DNA of 64,000 nucleotides, taken from the NCBI RefSeq assembly GCF_900312745.1, contig NZ_OMPD01000008.1, positions 372,001 through 436,000 of the forward strand, written 5' to 3'. The notes beneath the pieces were generated by a model. It saw only the letters and a list, made by a program, of their open reading frames with translations. It ran no database searches and was not told where the DNA came from. Numbering within the stretch: the first letter of the stretch is position 1; each line of letters begins with the position of its first letter. Below, in pieces: positions 1 to 9,419 of the stretch. The DNA is from Aquimarina sp. AU58. GTDB taxonomy: Bacteria > Bacteroidota > Bacteroidia > Flavobacteriales > Flavobacteriaceae. A program made the position numbers and the translations under genes.

Positions 1-1
1 A

Positions 2-1426
2 GTGAGACACGCTTTTACAGTTACTGGTGATCTTAATTTTACGCACAGAGCAAATTTAGAAAACTTCTCATTTGTAACTGTTTTTGGAGGACAATTTTTT
101 AGATCAACAGACAGACAGTATAATACAGGAGGCTCAGGTGGAGTTGATGGTACTACTGATTTAGGTTTTTTTCCAACTCAAACAACGGATGATTTTATTT
201 TAGAAAATGCTAATTATGGAGTGTACTTTTTAGAAAATATTGGGATTTATGATGTAGCCTTTCTTGAATTTGGTGGTCGACTAGATCAAAATACTCAAGC
301 GGGTAAAAATACAGATCCTTTATTCTTACCTAAAATCGGTATTACCTATAATATTTCTGATCATGATTTTTATTATGACAGTGGTATAAAAGATATTTTA
401 TCTACTGTGAAGTTAAGAGCGAACTATGGTGAAGCCACAAATTTTGCACGAGCGTTTTCACAAGATAAAACCTTTAATCTTAATCCATTTTTAGGAGCTC
501 CATCTTTTATCTTTAACAATCCTGGAAATGATGATTTAATTTCTGAAACTGTTATTACCACAGAATATGGTATCGAATTAGGATTGTTTAATGACAGAAT
601 TAATCTAAGTGGTACAAGATATGTTGCGACAACAGAAGATGCATTATTTACTCCTGGACAGCCACCAACTAGTGGTCAATTTAATCAAATCCAAAATATT
701 GGTGAAATTAAAAATGAGGGATGGGAACTTGCCTTGAGTGCTGATGTTATTAGAAGCGAAAAGCACACTTTAAACGTTAACTTTTCTTACAACACCAACG
801 AAAACACTGTAGTTAGTACTGGTGGTGCTCCTGCATTTAATGTTGGTGGATTTACTGTTATCGGATCTTGGGTAGAAGAAGGAGAAAGCCTTGGATATCT
901 TAGAGGTACTTCTGCTGCTCCTAATGGAGATGGCACATATACATTTACTCCAAATAGTCCTCTAGGAGATACATTTGCTCCTTATTTTGGATCATTTGGA
1001 ATAAACTATACATGGGATAAATTAAATTTCTTCATGACTGGAGATTATCAATTTGGAGGAAAGATTGTTGATTTAAGCTTTTTACTAAGACATTTAAGAG
1101 GAGCTGATGATACTGGAATTCCTGAAGATCTTGTAGGAACGACTAGTCCTTTTAATTATGTTAATTATTTTACTTATGATAATGATTTTGTAAAAATTAG
1201 AAATATAGGAATCAATTATTCTTTAGGAGATAAGTTGGGAATATTTGAAAATGTAATTATTGGATTTACAGTAACGAATCCTTTCAACTGGACTGCTGGT
1301 GATTTTGATCCAGAGACTACAGGTTCAGGTATTAATCTTCAGAATGGGTTTAGTAGTGGAGGATTTGCTTATGGTACAGAATCTGCACCAAGAACTTATA
1401 TGACCTCTCTTAAATTCCAGTTTTAA
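2..1426 (+). CDS. SusC/RagA-family TonB-dependent outer-membrane receptor, C-terminal part
   Basis: The 5' end lies outside the window, so only the last 474 or so residues of the beta-barrel are visible; the first base triplet that could act as a start is internal. The fragment is rich in alternating aromatic and polar strands, with repeated turns of the NYT/NFSYNTNE type, and it ends in the aromatic residues LKFQF, typical of outer-membrane barrels. The SusD-like gene follows after 24 bases, the usual SusC-SusD order. By family knowledge the pair binds and imports an oligosaccharide or other polymer fragment using TonB energy. The substrate cannot be read from this window, since no degradative enzymes lie beside it on this side. 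Confidence 0.9.
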   Translation: MRHAFTVTGDLNFTHRANLENFSFVTVFGGQFFRSTDRQYNTGGSGGVDGTTDLGFFPTQTTDDFILENANYGVYFLENIGIYDVAFLEFGGRLDQNTQAGKNTDPLFLPKIGITYNISDHDFYYDSGIKDILSTVKLRANYGEATNFARAFSQDKTFNLNPFLGAPSFIFNNPGNDDLISETVITTEYGIELGLFNDRINLSGTRYVATTEDALFTPGQPPTSGQFNQIQNIGEIKNEGWELALSADVIRSEKHTLNVNFSYNTNENTVVSTGGAPAFNVGGFTVIGSWVEEGESLGYLRGTSAAPNGDGTYTFTPNSPLGDTFAPYFGSFGINYTWDKLNFFMTGDYQFGGKIVDLSFLLRHLRGADDTGIPEDLVGTTSPFNYVNYFTYDNDFVKIRNIGINYSLGDKLGIFENVIIGFTVTNPFNWTAGDFDPETTGSGINLQNGFSSGGFAYGTESAPRTYMTSLKFQF

Positions 1427-1450
1427 GAATAAATTTAAAATATATTAAAA

Positions 1451-2872
1451 ATGAAAAAAATATTTTTATACACCTTAACAATTGTTCTTTTAATAGGATG
1501 TACAGATGATCTAAAAGATGCAACTGATTTCACTTCTGTAGAGAACCCGAATCTTTCTGAGGCATCTATTATAGGTAAACCTAACTCTTCATCAATATGG
1601 CTTGAAGGGATTGAAAGAGACCTATCAATTACTTTAAATGAAATATTAATACTAGCAGAACTTGGTTCTGATAATTATGTAAATACTCAAACTTTTTTTA
1701 GTCAATTTTTGGATGGTCTTGAAATAAGAATTGATGATCCAGATATGAGAGATACACAATTTAGAATAGCTAGAGTTCGTGAAGCTGCTAAATTTGGGCT
1801 AGAATCTGTTGGTCCTAATGATTCAGAATATAATACTGAAACAGAAGCTGAGTATAACTTTTTTGAAGGAATGTCGTATTTATATGCAGGGATGTACTTC
1901 TCTAATCTTCCGCAGGAAGAGCTAGGACCTACATTTACTTCGGTTCAGAATCTGACAAGTGCTATAACTTCATTTGATCTTGCAATAGGCCTTAATCCTA
2001 AAGCAGAGTATTATCTTGCAAAAGCAAGGGCTAATTATTATTTAGGAAATAAAGCAGAGGCTGTACAAGCGGCAAATGATGCTTTAGGACTTAGTACTAA
2101 TTTTCTAAGATCTGCACGATATGATGAATTAAATGGTCCTTCAAATAGATTAGAAGATGCATTTTATGAAAGAGCTACTTTTGATGATTTTCAACCGTTA
2201 CCATCTTTAGATTTTCTTGATCCAAAATATTCTTTTGTTGATGCAAATCAAGATGCTTCTGTACATTATTTAAAAGCGGAAGAAGCATATTTAATTATAG
2301 CAGAATCTAATCTTGCAGACAATAATGTGGGAGCAGCTCAAACTAATTTAGAAGATTTATTAACTTTGGTGGCTACTAGAGAAGTAAGAACTATAGATGA
2401 TTCTATTGAAGGAAGAACTCAACAAAGTCCTGGATCTAGACCAGATAAAGCTACTGTTGTGGTTAATTCAAGACCAGGTTTAGTTCTAGATCGTCAGGCT
2501 GGTAATGTAATGGTACCTTCTGTATCTGGTACTTCTTTAGTACAAACAGATATTGATGCTATGACTGGTGGAGACACTTCACTAGAATTACTATATAGAA
2601 CTAGACAAGAAATTTTTATTGCAGAAGGACTTCGTTTTGCAGATATGGGAGTTAAATTGGTTATTCATGAAAATGAAATCTTACAAAACTCAAATATTTC
2701 AGAAGGAGATCCTGGTACTGTATCAGTTATTCCATCGTTTATAAATTCTAATATTGCAAATTTAGATGCATTTACTTATGATGACGGAACTGGTGTTGTA
2801 ACTACCGCGATAGATCTTAATTCTATTTTGGTTGCAAACAAAACTTCTAATGAGGTTTTACCTTTTCATTAA
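1451..2872 (+). CDS. SusD/RagB-like nutrient-binding outer-membrane lipoprotein
   Basis: The 473-residue protein starts with a lipoprotein signal peptide; the lipobox LLIGC places the acylated cysteine at residue 17, followed by acidic residues as usual for surface lipoproteins. The middle is helical with TPR-like stretches (a FFEGMSYLYAGMYF region and the ALGLSTNFLRSARY region), and the C-terminal part contains RTRQEIFIAEGLRFADMG, the type of segment seen near the end of SusD proteins. It follows the SusC barrel gene by 24 bases and is clearly cotranscribed. It should cap the SusC channel and capture the ligand at the cell surface. A strong terminator follows about 95 bases downstream. Confidence 0.85.
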   Translation: MKKIFLYTLTIVLLIGCTDDLKDATDFTSVENPNLSEASIIGKPNSSSIWLEGIERDLSITLNEILILAELGSDNYVNTQTFFSQFLDGLEIRIDDPDMRDTQFRIARVREAAKFGLESVGPNDSEYNTETEAEYNFFEGMSYLYAGMYFSNLPQEELGPTFTSVQNLTSAITSFDLAIGLNPKAEYYLAKARANYYLGNKAEAVQAANDALGLSTNFLRSARYDELNGPSNRLEDAFYERATFDDFQPLPSLDFLDPKYSFVDANQDASVHYLKAEEAYLIIAESNLADNNVGAAQTNLEDLLTLVATREVRTIDDSIEGRTQQSPGSRPDKATVVVNSRPGLVLDRQAGNVMVPSVSGTSLVQTDIDAMTGGDTSLELLYRTRQEIFIAEGLRFADMGVKLVIHENEILQNSNISEGDPGTVSVIPSFINSNIANLDAFTYDDGTGVVTTAIDLNSILVANKTSNEVLPFH

Positions 2873-2967
2873 TTGTGATCTAGTATTATATTTGTAATAC
2901 CAATTATTACTTTTTTAAGGGAATTACAAACAATAATAAATCCAATTAAAAGCAAAAATGTTAAAAG

Positions 2968-2999
2968 AGAGGCTACATACTATATGTAGCCTCTTTTTT
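2968..2999 (+). terminator. Rho-independent terminator of the SusCD operon
   Basis: The arms AGAGGCTACATA (2968-2979) and TATGTAGCCTCT (2983-2994) pair perfectly around a three-base loop and run straight into a T tract. The hairpin closes the SusC-SusD transcription unit before rlmB. Confidence 0.9.
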
Positions 3000-3032
3000 G
3001 TATACAATTCCTAAAACTCATTTCTATTATAC

Positions 3033-3040
3033 TATCTTTG
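3033..3040 (+). promoter_or_regulatory. Putative -7 element for rlmB
   Basis: TATCTTTG matches the Bacteroidota -7 consensus TAnnTTTG. No TTG was found at the expected -33 spacing. It would give a leader of about 80 nt before the rlmB ATG. Confidence 0.4.
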
Positions 3041-3127
3041 GCCTCAATAAATAAGCTACAAATAATTAGGGTAATGCTAATCTACCGTTATGACAGATAC
3101 GGCCTTACTATATAATACTATATACAG

Positions 3128-3862
3128 ATGAAAAACGATTCCTTAGTTTTTGGTATCAGAGCAATTATAGAAGCCATAACGTCTGGCAAAACCATTGATA
3201 AGCTTTTTATCCAAAAAGGATTACATGGTGACCTGGCTAAAGAATTAATGAGCCTTGTAAGGAAACAGAATATTACTATTAACTATGTTCCTGTAGAAAA
3301 ATTGAACAGATTAACCCGTAGCAATCATCAAGGTGCTGTTGCTTACACCTCTCCTATCGATTTTTATGATCTCGAAAATCTTGTTATGAATGTTATTGAA
3401 TCTGGAGAAACTCCTTTATTTCTTATTCTAGATCAACTTTCTGATGTTCGTAATTTTGGAGCTATTATCAGAACTGCAGAATGCACAGGTGTACATGGCA
3501 TTATCATTCAGAAAAAAGGAGGAGCACCGGTTAATGCAGATACTGTAAAAACTTCTGCTGGTGCTGTATTCAAAATCCCTATATGTAAAGTAGATCATAT
3601 AAAAGATGCCATGTTTTATTTACAAGGTTCAGGTGTTCAGATAGTTGCTGCTACAGAAAAAGCCGACACCGCTATTTATGATACAAATCTAACTATTCCT
3701 ACCGCCATCATTATGGGCAGTGAAGGTAAAGGTATTTCTCAATCTGTATTAAAGCTGGTAGATCAACAAGCTAAACTACCAATGTATGGAGATATTGCCT
3801 CATTAAACGTATCTGTAGCCTGTGGTGTGTTTTTATATGAAATCATAAGGCAAAGGCTATAA
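3128..3862 (+). CDS. rlmB: 23S rRNA (guanosine-2'-O)-methyltransferase RlmB (TrmH/SpoU family)
   Basis: This 244-residue SPOUT methyltransferase has the three conserved family motifs: DVRNFGAIIRTAE around residues 103-115, IIMGSEGKGIS around 195-205, and LNVSVACGVFLYE near the C-terminus, which together form the trefoil knot that binds S-adenosylmethionine. The first 75 residues match the L30e-like RNA-binding substrate domain (FGIRAIIEAI). Length fits RlmB, which modifies G2251 in 23S rRNA; other TrmH-family rRNA or tRNA methylases have the same fold, so the exact target is inferred. It converges on the rhomboid gene with only six bases between the stop codons. Confidence 0.88.
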   Translation: MKNDSLVFGIRAIIEAITSGKTIDKLFIQKGLHGDLAKELMSLVRKQNITINYVPVEKLNRLTRSNHQGAVAYTSPIDFYDLENLVMNVIESGETPLFLILDQLSDVRNFGAIIRTAECTGVHGIIIQKKGGAPVNADTVKTSAGAVFKIPICKVDHIKDAMFYLQGSGVQIVAATEKADTAIYDTNLTIPTAIIMGSEGKGISQSVLKLVDQQAKLPMYGDIASLNVSVACGVFLYEIIRQRL

Positions 3863-3868
3863 TATTGA

Positions 3869-4612
3869 TTATTCTTCTTCAGGCTTATCTGTATTAGGTC
3901 TATATTCGTATATAACGCTAATCTCCTCATCCAAATCTTTCTGAGGTAGGTTTTCGATAAAATTACCATTATCATCAAAATGCTTTAGAAACTCATCTTC
4001 TTCAGGATCATAATGTTCGGACTCCCAGATATATTTTTTTGGTTGCACTACTCCTTTTTTGATAAAAAAAGCTAACACAACCCCAGATAATATCCCCGAT
4101 AAATGTCCTTCCCATGAGATTTTAGGATCTATAGGCAATACATACATTACCATGCTTCCGTAAATAAAAACCACAACAAAGGATAATGCAATTAATCTAA
4201 AGTGTTTTGCAAAAATCCCTTTAAAAAACAAAAAACCAAAAAGCATATAAATTACACCACTTGCTCCAATATGATTTGCTGGCCGACCCAATAACCAAGT
4301 TAAAAAACCCGTAAGAAAAACTCCTATACATAATACTTTCCAAGCATTATTTTGATAGAAAAAGAAGAGTGCAGCCGATAAAATCAATAACGGTAACGTA
4401 TTATGCCACAAATGGGTAATATCGGCATGGATAAAAGGAGAGAATAGTATTCCTCTTAACCCAATCACTGTTCTAGGAAGTACCCCAAAATGATTAAAAC
4501 TTAAGTCAAAACGAATTTCAAACCAAAAAACTATCCAAATAAGTAATACAAACAACAATGGATACCCTACTACTCCTGTATTAAACTTAAAATGAGTCTC
4601 TTTTTCTTGCAT
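3869..4612 (-). CDS. Rhomboid family intramembrane serine protease
   Basis: The 247-residue protein has about six hydrophobic segments. The catalytic dyad is visible: GASG with Ser118, and His170 in the WEGHLSG segment; the HLWHN motif at residues 67-71 supplies the family's conserved oxyanion-hole side histidine and asparagine. The C-terminal 50 residues are soluble and strongly acidic. Rhomboids cleave transmembrane substrates within the inner membrane. The gene stands alone on the minus strand, upstream of rlmB in convergent orientation and downstream of a metzincin-like lipoprotein gene (72 bases away). Substrates are unknown. Confidence 0.9.
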   Translation of the reverse strand: MQEKETHFKFNTGVVGYPLLFVLLIWIVFWFEIRFDLSFNHFGVLPRTVIGLRGILFSPFIHADITHLWHNTLPLLILSAALFFFYQNNAWKVLCIGVFLTGFLTWLLGRPANHIGASGVIYMLFGFLFFKGIFAKHFRLIALSFVVVFIYGSMVMYVLPIDPKISWEGHLSGILSGVVLAFFIKKGVVQPKKYIWESEHYDPEEDEFLKHFDDNGNFIENLPQKDLDEEISVIYEYRPNTDKPEEE

Positions 4613-4683
4613 AGTAGTAAGAATATATCAAAAAAAAGTCCAAAACAAAAAGTTCGGTTAAAATGTCAGGTGTATCCTATATT

Positions 4684-5766
4684 TTATTCTAAGTCTGTAG
4701 ATTTATAATAATTATCACCATCTACAGGAAATGCTTTTTTCGAAAACATATCTTCTATTATTCGGTTGGTTAATGGAGCAATACCTGTTTTAATCCCTTC
4801 TACTTTTATAGGGTATGTCATATTAGAAGAATGATTATACCCTAAACAATGTCCAAACTCATGCGCAGTAATATGTCCCGTTTTCTTAGTTAAATAATCC
4901 CTTAAGATATGTTCTGCAACACCAAACGTGCTACCTCCTCCTAAACCAGAGACATTTACAACTTTTCCGCATTTCAAAAACTCCTTATTGATTAGTTTTT
5001 GATAAAGCTCTTTTTTCTCTTCACTAGTCATAACGATGGCACCATCATTTTTAATTAAGTGTTCTTTTAGGAAACCTTCTTCAAAAGCTTCTGAAGCAAA
5101 GATATAACCCAGATTAATTATCATACCAGAAAATCTCCTTATATCCTTAGCACTAATATCATCACTCCAATTGTTATCAGGGTTATTATTTTCATCAAAA
5201 TCATGATATCTAATATCCCATTTCAATTTAGAAAGTGTTTTTAACTTTTTGACAAGTTCGCTTTCTCCCATAAAATCAAACGTTACTTTATCTGCTAAAA
5301 TCCCTTCTGTACTATAATCAGATAAATCTACCATGACTCCATTTACATTGATAAACTGAGTTTCTTCACTAAGAAAAGAATATTTAATTTCCTGCTTTGC
5401 ATGTGCCCTTATCTTATTAATTTTAAATAGCTTAATCTTAGATCCTACCCCTTCTATATCTGCAATAATAAAAACATTTTCAATATCAACTGGAGCAAAA
5501 TTAGCAACTTCAATAGTAAAAGCATCAATTGGTTTTACCCTTATTATCTTACCGATTTCATATCGTCTTGTTTCCGAAGTCATTAATTCCTGATCCTCAC
5601 CATCCCGAAACATTAATTTAGAATTGGCATCGGTATCAAAAGAATACTCTCTAACTGCAAATTCGGTATTTTCTGCCTCGCTGGAGTTATCATCGTTACT
5701 ACAAGAAATTAATATGAGCATACTCATTAACAACAAAATATTCTTGCATGTATATATATATTTCAT
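4684..5766 (-). CDS. Lipoprotein with a metzincin-type zinc metalloprotease site
   Basis: The 360-residue product carries a lipoprotein signal peptide (LISCS, Cys22) followed by an acidic spacer. Near the C-terminus residues 302-312 read HEFGHCLGYNH, an exact HExxHxxGxxH metzincin zinc site, with a methionine at 316 (SSNMTYP) in the right place for the Met-turn. Residues 30-290 are not recognisable and may form a beta-rich accessory or regulatory domain. The protein should be a surface or periplasm-facing zinc protease anchored by lipid. It is on the same strand as the rhomboid gene, 72 bases upstream, so cotranscription is possible. The peptidase family (M10/M12/M43-like) cannot be fixed by eye. 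Confidence 0.75.
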   Translation of the reverse strand: MKYIYTCKNILLLMSMLILISCSNDDNSSEAENTEFAVREYSFDTDANSKLMFRDGEDQELMTSETRRYEIGKIIRVKPIDAFTIEVANFAPVDIENVFIIADIEGVGSKIKLFKINKIRAHAKQEIKYSFLSEETQFINVNGVMVDLSDYSTEGILADKVTFDFMGESELVKKLKTLSKLKWDIRYHDFDENNNPDNNWSDDISAKDIRRFSGMIINLGYIFASEAFEEGFLKEHLIKNDGAIVMTSEEKKELYQKLINKEFLKCGKVVNVSGLGGGSTFGVAEHILRDYLTKKTGHITAHEFGHCLGYNHSSNMTYPIKVEGIKTGIAPLTNRIIEDMFSKKAFPVDGDNYYKSTDLE

Positions 5767-5929
5767 TTTTTTGGCTGTTTGTTAGTACGTGTATTGAGCT
5801 AATAACTTAACCCTACCCAGCTTATTGTCTGGTAAGAGTAAATTATTCTGTTTTTAAAAAATATATACGACTCTATTACATTCTAATATTTGAGCTCAAA
5901 ATTCTATAAAAGCTTGTATTTTTACACTT

Positions 5930-7207
5930 ATGAATAAACCACTTGCAGAACGAATACGTCCAAAATCCTTAGAACAGTACCTTAGTCAGGAACACCTGAT
6001 TGGTGATGATGGTTCTCTTACCCAGCAAATCAAAAGAGGGCTTATCCCCTCTTTAATACTTTGGGGTCCCCCCGGAGTGGGAAAAACGACATTAGCTAAT
6101 ATTATCGCTAACGAATCAGAAAGACCTTTCTACACTCTTAGTGCTATTAATAGTGGTGTTAAAGAAGTAAGAGAAGTAATTGATAAGGCTAAACAAAGTG
6201 GAGGTTTGTTTACTGCCAAAAACCCTATCTTATTTATTGATGAAATTCATCGTTTTAGCAAATCACAACAAGATTCTTTATTAGGTGCAGTAGAGAAAGG
6301 ATGGATTACCCTTATTGGGGCTACTACAGAAAATCCAAGTTTTGAAGTCATACCTGCACTCTTATCTCGTTGCCAGGTGTATACACTTAATCCTTTTGGC
6401 AAAAAAGAATTAGAAGCATTACTCAATAGAGCCATGCAAGAAGATGAGCATTTAAAATCTAAAGAAATAGTACTTAAGGAGACAGAATCTCTACTAAGGC
6501 TAAGTGGCGGAGATGCTCGTAAGCTTTTAAATATTTTCGAATTAGTTGTTTCTAGTCAGGATCAGGAACCCATTACAATTACTAATGATCTGGTTTCAAA
6601 ATTAGTACAACAAAATACGGTGCGATATGACAAAACTGGAGAGCAGCACTATGATATCATCTCTGCTTTTATTAAATCTATCAGGGGAAGCGATCCTAAT
6701 GCTGCTGTATATTGGCTTGCACGTATGATTGAAGGCGGTGAAGATCTTAAATTCATTGCCCGAAGGCTAATTATACTAGCTTCTGAAGATATCGGAAACG
6801 CTAATCCAACTGCCTTGATTTTAGCAAATAATTCTTTCCAGGCCGTTAATACTATTGGTTATCCCGAAGCTAGAATTATATTAAGTCAATGCACGGTTTA
6901 TCTAGCTTCTTCACCTAAAAGTAATGCATCTTATATGGCTATAAATAAAGCCCAGCAATTGGTAAAACAAACAGGGGATTTATCTATTCCTTTACATATA
7001 AGAAATGCTCCTACCAAATTAATGAAAGAATTAGGGTATGGTGAAGACTACAAATATGCTCATAATCATAAAGACAATTTTGTAAAACAAGAATTTCTTC
7101 CTGATGATATTGCCAACACAAAATTATATGATCCGGGAAATAACCAGCGTGAAAACTCATTTAGAACATTTCTTAAATCAAGATGGGGAGATAAATACGA
7201 GTATTAA
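5930..7207 (+). CDS. rarA: Replication-associated recombination protein A (AAA ATPase RarA/MgsA)
   Basis: The 425-residue protein has a Walker A motif GPPGVGKTT at residues 46-54, Walker B FIDEIHRF at about 102-109, and the sensor GATTENPSFE, all diagnostic of the RarA/MgsA/WRNIP1 clamp-loader-like ATPases. The C-terminal half carries the tetramerisation domain of the family (SEDIGNANP, YLASSPKSNASY). It acts at stalled replication forks. The start MNKPLAERIRP is the family's usual N-terminus. It is divergent from the metzincin lipoprotein gene and monocistronic. A TATTTTTA sequence at 5917-5924 resembles a -7 element. Confidence 0.95.
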   Translation: MNKPLAERIRPKSLEQYLSQEHLIGDDGSLTQQIKRGLIPSLILWGPPGVGKTTLANIIANESERPFYTLSAINSGVKEVREVIDKAKQSGGLFTAKNPILFIDEIHRFSKSQQDSLLGAVEKGWITLIGATTENPSFEVIPALLSRCQVYTLNPFGKKELEALLNRAMQEDEHLKSKEIVLKETESLLRLSGGDARKLLNIFELVVSSQDQEPITITNDLVSKLVQQNTVRYDKTGEQHYDIISAFIKSIRGSDPNAAVYWLARMIEGGEDLKFIARRLIILASEDIGNANPTALILANNSFQAVNTIGYPEARIILSQCTVYLASSPKSNASYMAINKAQQLVKQTGDLSIPLHIRNAPTKLMKELGYGEDYKYAHNHKDNFVKQEFLPDDIANTKLYDPGNNQRENSFRTFLKSRWGDKYEY

Positions 7208-7266
7208 CCCTTCTTTTATCCCCCCATTGTATAATTTCTCCTTTTTAAAAAAGGAATGATCAAATT

Positions 7267-8031
7267 TTATTGTCTTGCAAAAGTATCTGTAATAAGCTTA
7301 TTGGTTGCTGGATTAATACGCTCTAATATAAAATTTCCATACCCATCAAAATATCCATTACCACTTAAATCTCCCGCCTGAACTATATAATTTTTTCCGC
7401 TTCCTGATTTAAAAATTTTCCCTATCGAGTTTTGCTTTTCTTCATTTTTAAATATCTCATATCCATAATCTTGTTTTTTAAACAAGAAACTTACATCATT
7501 AAAAAGGTATGTAATCGAATTTCCTGATGGAGATGAAGCCTCTACGACTTCTTTAGTTTGTATAGGCTCTTCTTTTTTAACAATCTTTTCTTCTTTATCA
7601 CCGCTATATGTATAGTTAAGTGCCTCTACCGATATAAAAGCATTTCTAAGTGCTTCATGATATCCCTTCTTATACTCTTTTTCCCTACTCTTTCCTTCTG
7701 CCGATGTAAATACTACACTACCATTACAATCTGTTAGCTCAAATACTAGCCTTGTTAAAAACATACCGGGTTTTCTTTTTATATTAGCTCTTAGTGCCTT
7801 ACAGCCATTAGCCCTAAGATCCTCTGGAAAATTTTCTTCTTTTAAATAGGCTTCAAATCCATACTTAGTCAATAAAAATTTAGTAAGTGAATTAAGCTGA
7901 TACTTATCCTCTCCTTTTAAAAAATTATAGCTCTTGGGCACTATAACATACTTATACTCATTGATATTTTTTTGAGCATTTACACTTAACGTAGAAATTA
8001 AAACAATCCCTAAAAACAAAATACGTAACAT
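7267..8031 (-). CDS. Exported protein of unknown function, third gene of a secreted-protein operon
   Basis: The 254-residue product has a signal peptide (MLRILFLGIVLISTLSVNAQ). The mature part begins with an alpha/beta region (VIVPKSYNFLKGEDKYQLNS), followed by a lysine/glutamate-rich linker around residues 150-170 and a small beta-rich C-terminal domain that ends in ANKLITDTFARQ. The first domain resembles that of flavobacterial periplasmic hypotheticals. Its start lies two bases after the stop of the DUF5723-like gene, and that gene overlaps the lipoprotein gene upstream, so the three form one minus-strand operon. No enzymatic motif is visible. Confidence 0.7.
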   Translation of the reverse strand: MLRILFLGIVLISTLSVNAQKNINEYKYVIVPKSYNFLKGEDKYQLNSLTKFLLTKYGFEAYLKEENFPEDLRANGCKALRANIKRKPGMFLTRLVFELTDCNGSVVFTSAEGKSREKEYKKGYHEALRNAFISVEALNYTYSGDKEEKIVKKEEPIQTKEVVEASSPSGNSITYLFNDVSFLFKKQDYGYEIFKNEEKQNSIGKIFKSGSGKNYIVQAGDLSGNGYFDGYGNFILERINPATNKLITDTFARQ

Positions 8032-8033
8032 AT

Positions 8034-9419
8034 CTATCTCATTATGAAATTAAAACCTAGTTGTACAGAAGTACCTCTTGCTTTTGCAAGATTAGTATAT
8101 TCTAATAAATTATTACCCGAAATATAAAAATTAATTTTATTAATATGAATAGATGCAAGAAATCCTATATTATAATATGAATAATCATCAATAGTATACG
8201 TAAGTTTTGTTCTTAAAAAATTAAAAAAACGTTTATAATAAAACAAGGAAGCTGCATATTGAGGTCTTTTGGGTCTAAATTGGGTAAATAACTGTACTCC
8301 TATAGCATCCATGTATGGAGGTTTTTCTCCCTCAAGATAACAATCACAAGTACCATCATCATATCGGTTAAAAGAATATCTAACAGAACTGTTTAATTTT
8401 AAAGGACGCATAGTTATATAAGTTGTACTTAATGTATCAAGTGGTACAGCTTCTTCTAGTTCATCTAAAAAATTCTGAGCATCCTGACCAGAAAACTGAA
8501 TTGGTGTTTCAAATCCTTCAAAAACATAATTACCTCGTGCTCGATAGGTTTCTACATCTTTAGTATATAATATCATCCCTAAATCATTTGCACTTCCTGT
8601 AATAGCAAGCTGTTCATTTATTTTATGAGTAAACCCTATATCTACACCAAGCCCCAGGTTCCCTCCCAAAAAAGCTCTTTCTATTAGCTTATTAACGATA
8701 TCTTTTCCTTCTTTATCTTTAAGAGAAGCATATCCAGATGTTCTTACAGTAACATCTGCATTACTAATTATATGTTGATAAACATTATTTCCTTCTGGGG
8801 TTTCTACAGTAGTAAAAGTTCCTTTGTTTTTAGCACTACGAATATGAAACATACTAGAATATAATTTGGCTCTGGCTCCAAAAGTTAACTTCTTATTTAT
8901 CTTCTTTGTGTATCCAAAATGAAATGTAGTTAACAATTCTACAGATCCATTTATAGTAGAAAAACGAAACGGTTGATTAAGAAAATCCCGATTACCTTGA
9001 TAAGCAAGAACCACAAAGTCTTTCGGAAAATATCCTATAACATCTAATTCCTGATAGATTCCTCCAGAGAAATATATATTTTTATTTTTTTTGCTTTCCC
9101 ATCCAAAACTAATAAGTTCTAATTGCTGTGTTAGGGTTAAATAATCATTGCTTGTAAGTGTATTAAGTGTATTTTCTATTTTATCATTAATATCCCTTCC
9201 ATCATCTGCAAAAACATCATAGATAGAGGCTCCTCTTAACCCTGCATTTACATGAAACTGTGATAAAAAAGGTACTCCTGCATGGTAATCAAAATTTATA
9301 TCAGCTCCAGGGTTAAGAAGCAATGACTGAGGAAGGTCTGTGAAATCGTATAAGGTTTCTTTATTTTGAGAATATCCCAAGCATCCCCACAGACCTATAA
9401 AGAATATAACAATTCTCAT
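8034..9419 (-). CDS. DUF5723-like exported beta-barrel protein (PorP/SprF-like architecture)
   Basis: The 461-residue protein starts with a signal peptide cleaved after GYSQ and is made of repeated amphipathic strands ending in a C-terminal LGFNFIMR strand, as in outer-membrane barrels of Bacteroidota. The N-terminal segment (LPQSLLLNPGADINFDYHAGVPFLSQ) is typical of DUF5723/PorP-like proteins, some of which serve gliding or type IX secretion. The insert CDCYLEGEKPP contains two close cysteines. Its ATG overlaps the stop of the upstream lipoprotein gene by four bases (ATGA), which implies translational coupling and a shared complex or pathway. Confidence 0.75.
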   Translation of the reverse strand: MRIVIFFIGLWGCLGYSQNKETLYDFTDLPQSLLLNPGADINFDYHAGVPFLSQFHVNAGLRGASIYDVFADDGRDINDKIENTLNTLTSNDYLTLTQQLELISFGWESKKNKNIYFSGGIYQELDVIGYFPKDFVVLAYQGNRDFLNQPFRFSTINGSVELLTTFHFGYTKKINKKLTFGARAKLYSSMFHIRSAKNKGTFTTVETPEGNNVYQHIISNADVTVRTSGYASLKDKEGKDIVNKLIERAFLGGNLGLGVDIGFTHKINEQLAITGSANDLGMILYTKDVETYRARGNYVFEGFETPIQFSGQDAQNFLDELEEAVPLDTLSTTYITMRPLKLNSSVRYSFNRYDDGTCDCYLEGEKPPYMDAIGVQLFTQFRPKRPQYAASLFYYKRFFNFLRTKLTYTIDDYSYYNIGFLASIHINKINFYISGNNLLEYTNLAKARGTSVQLGFNFIMR

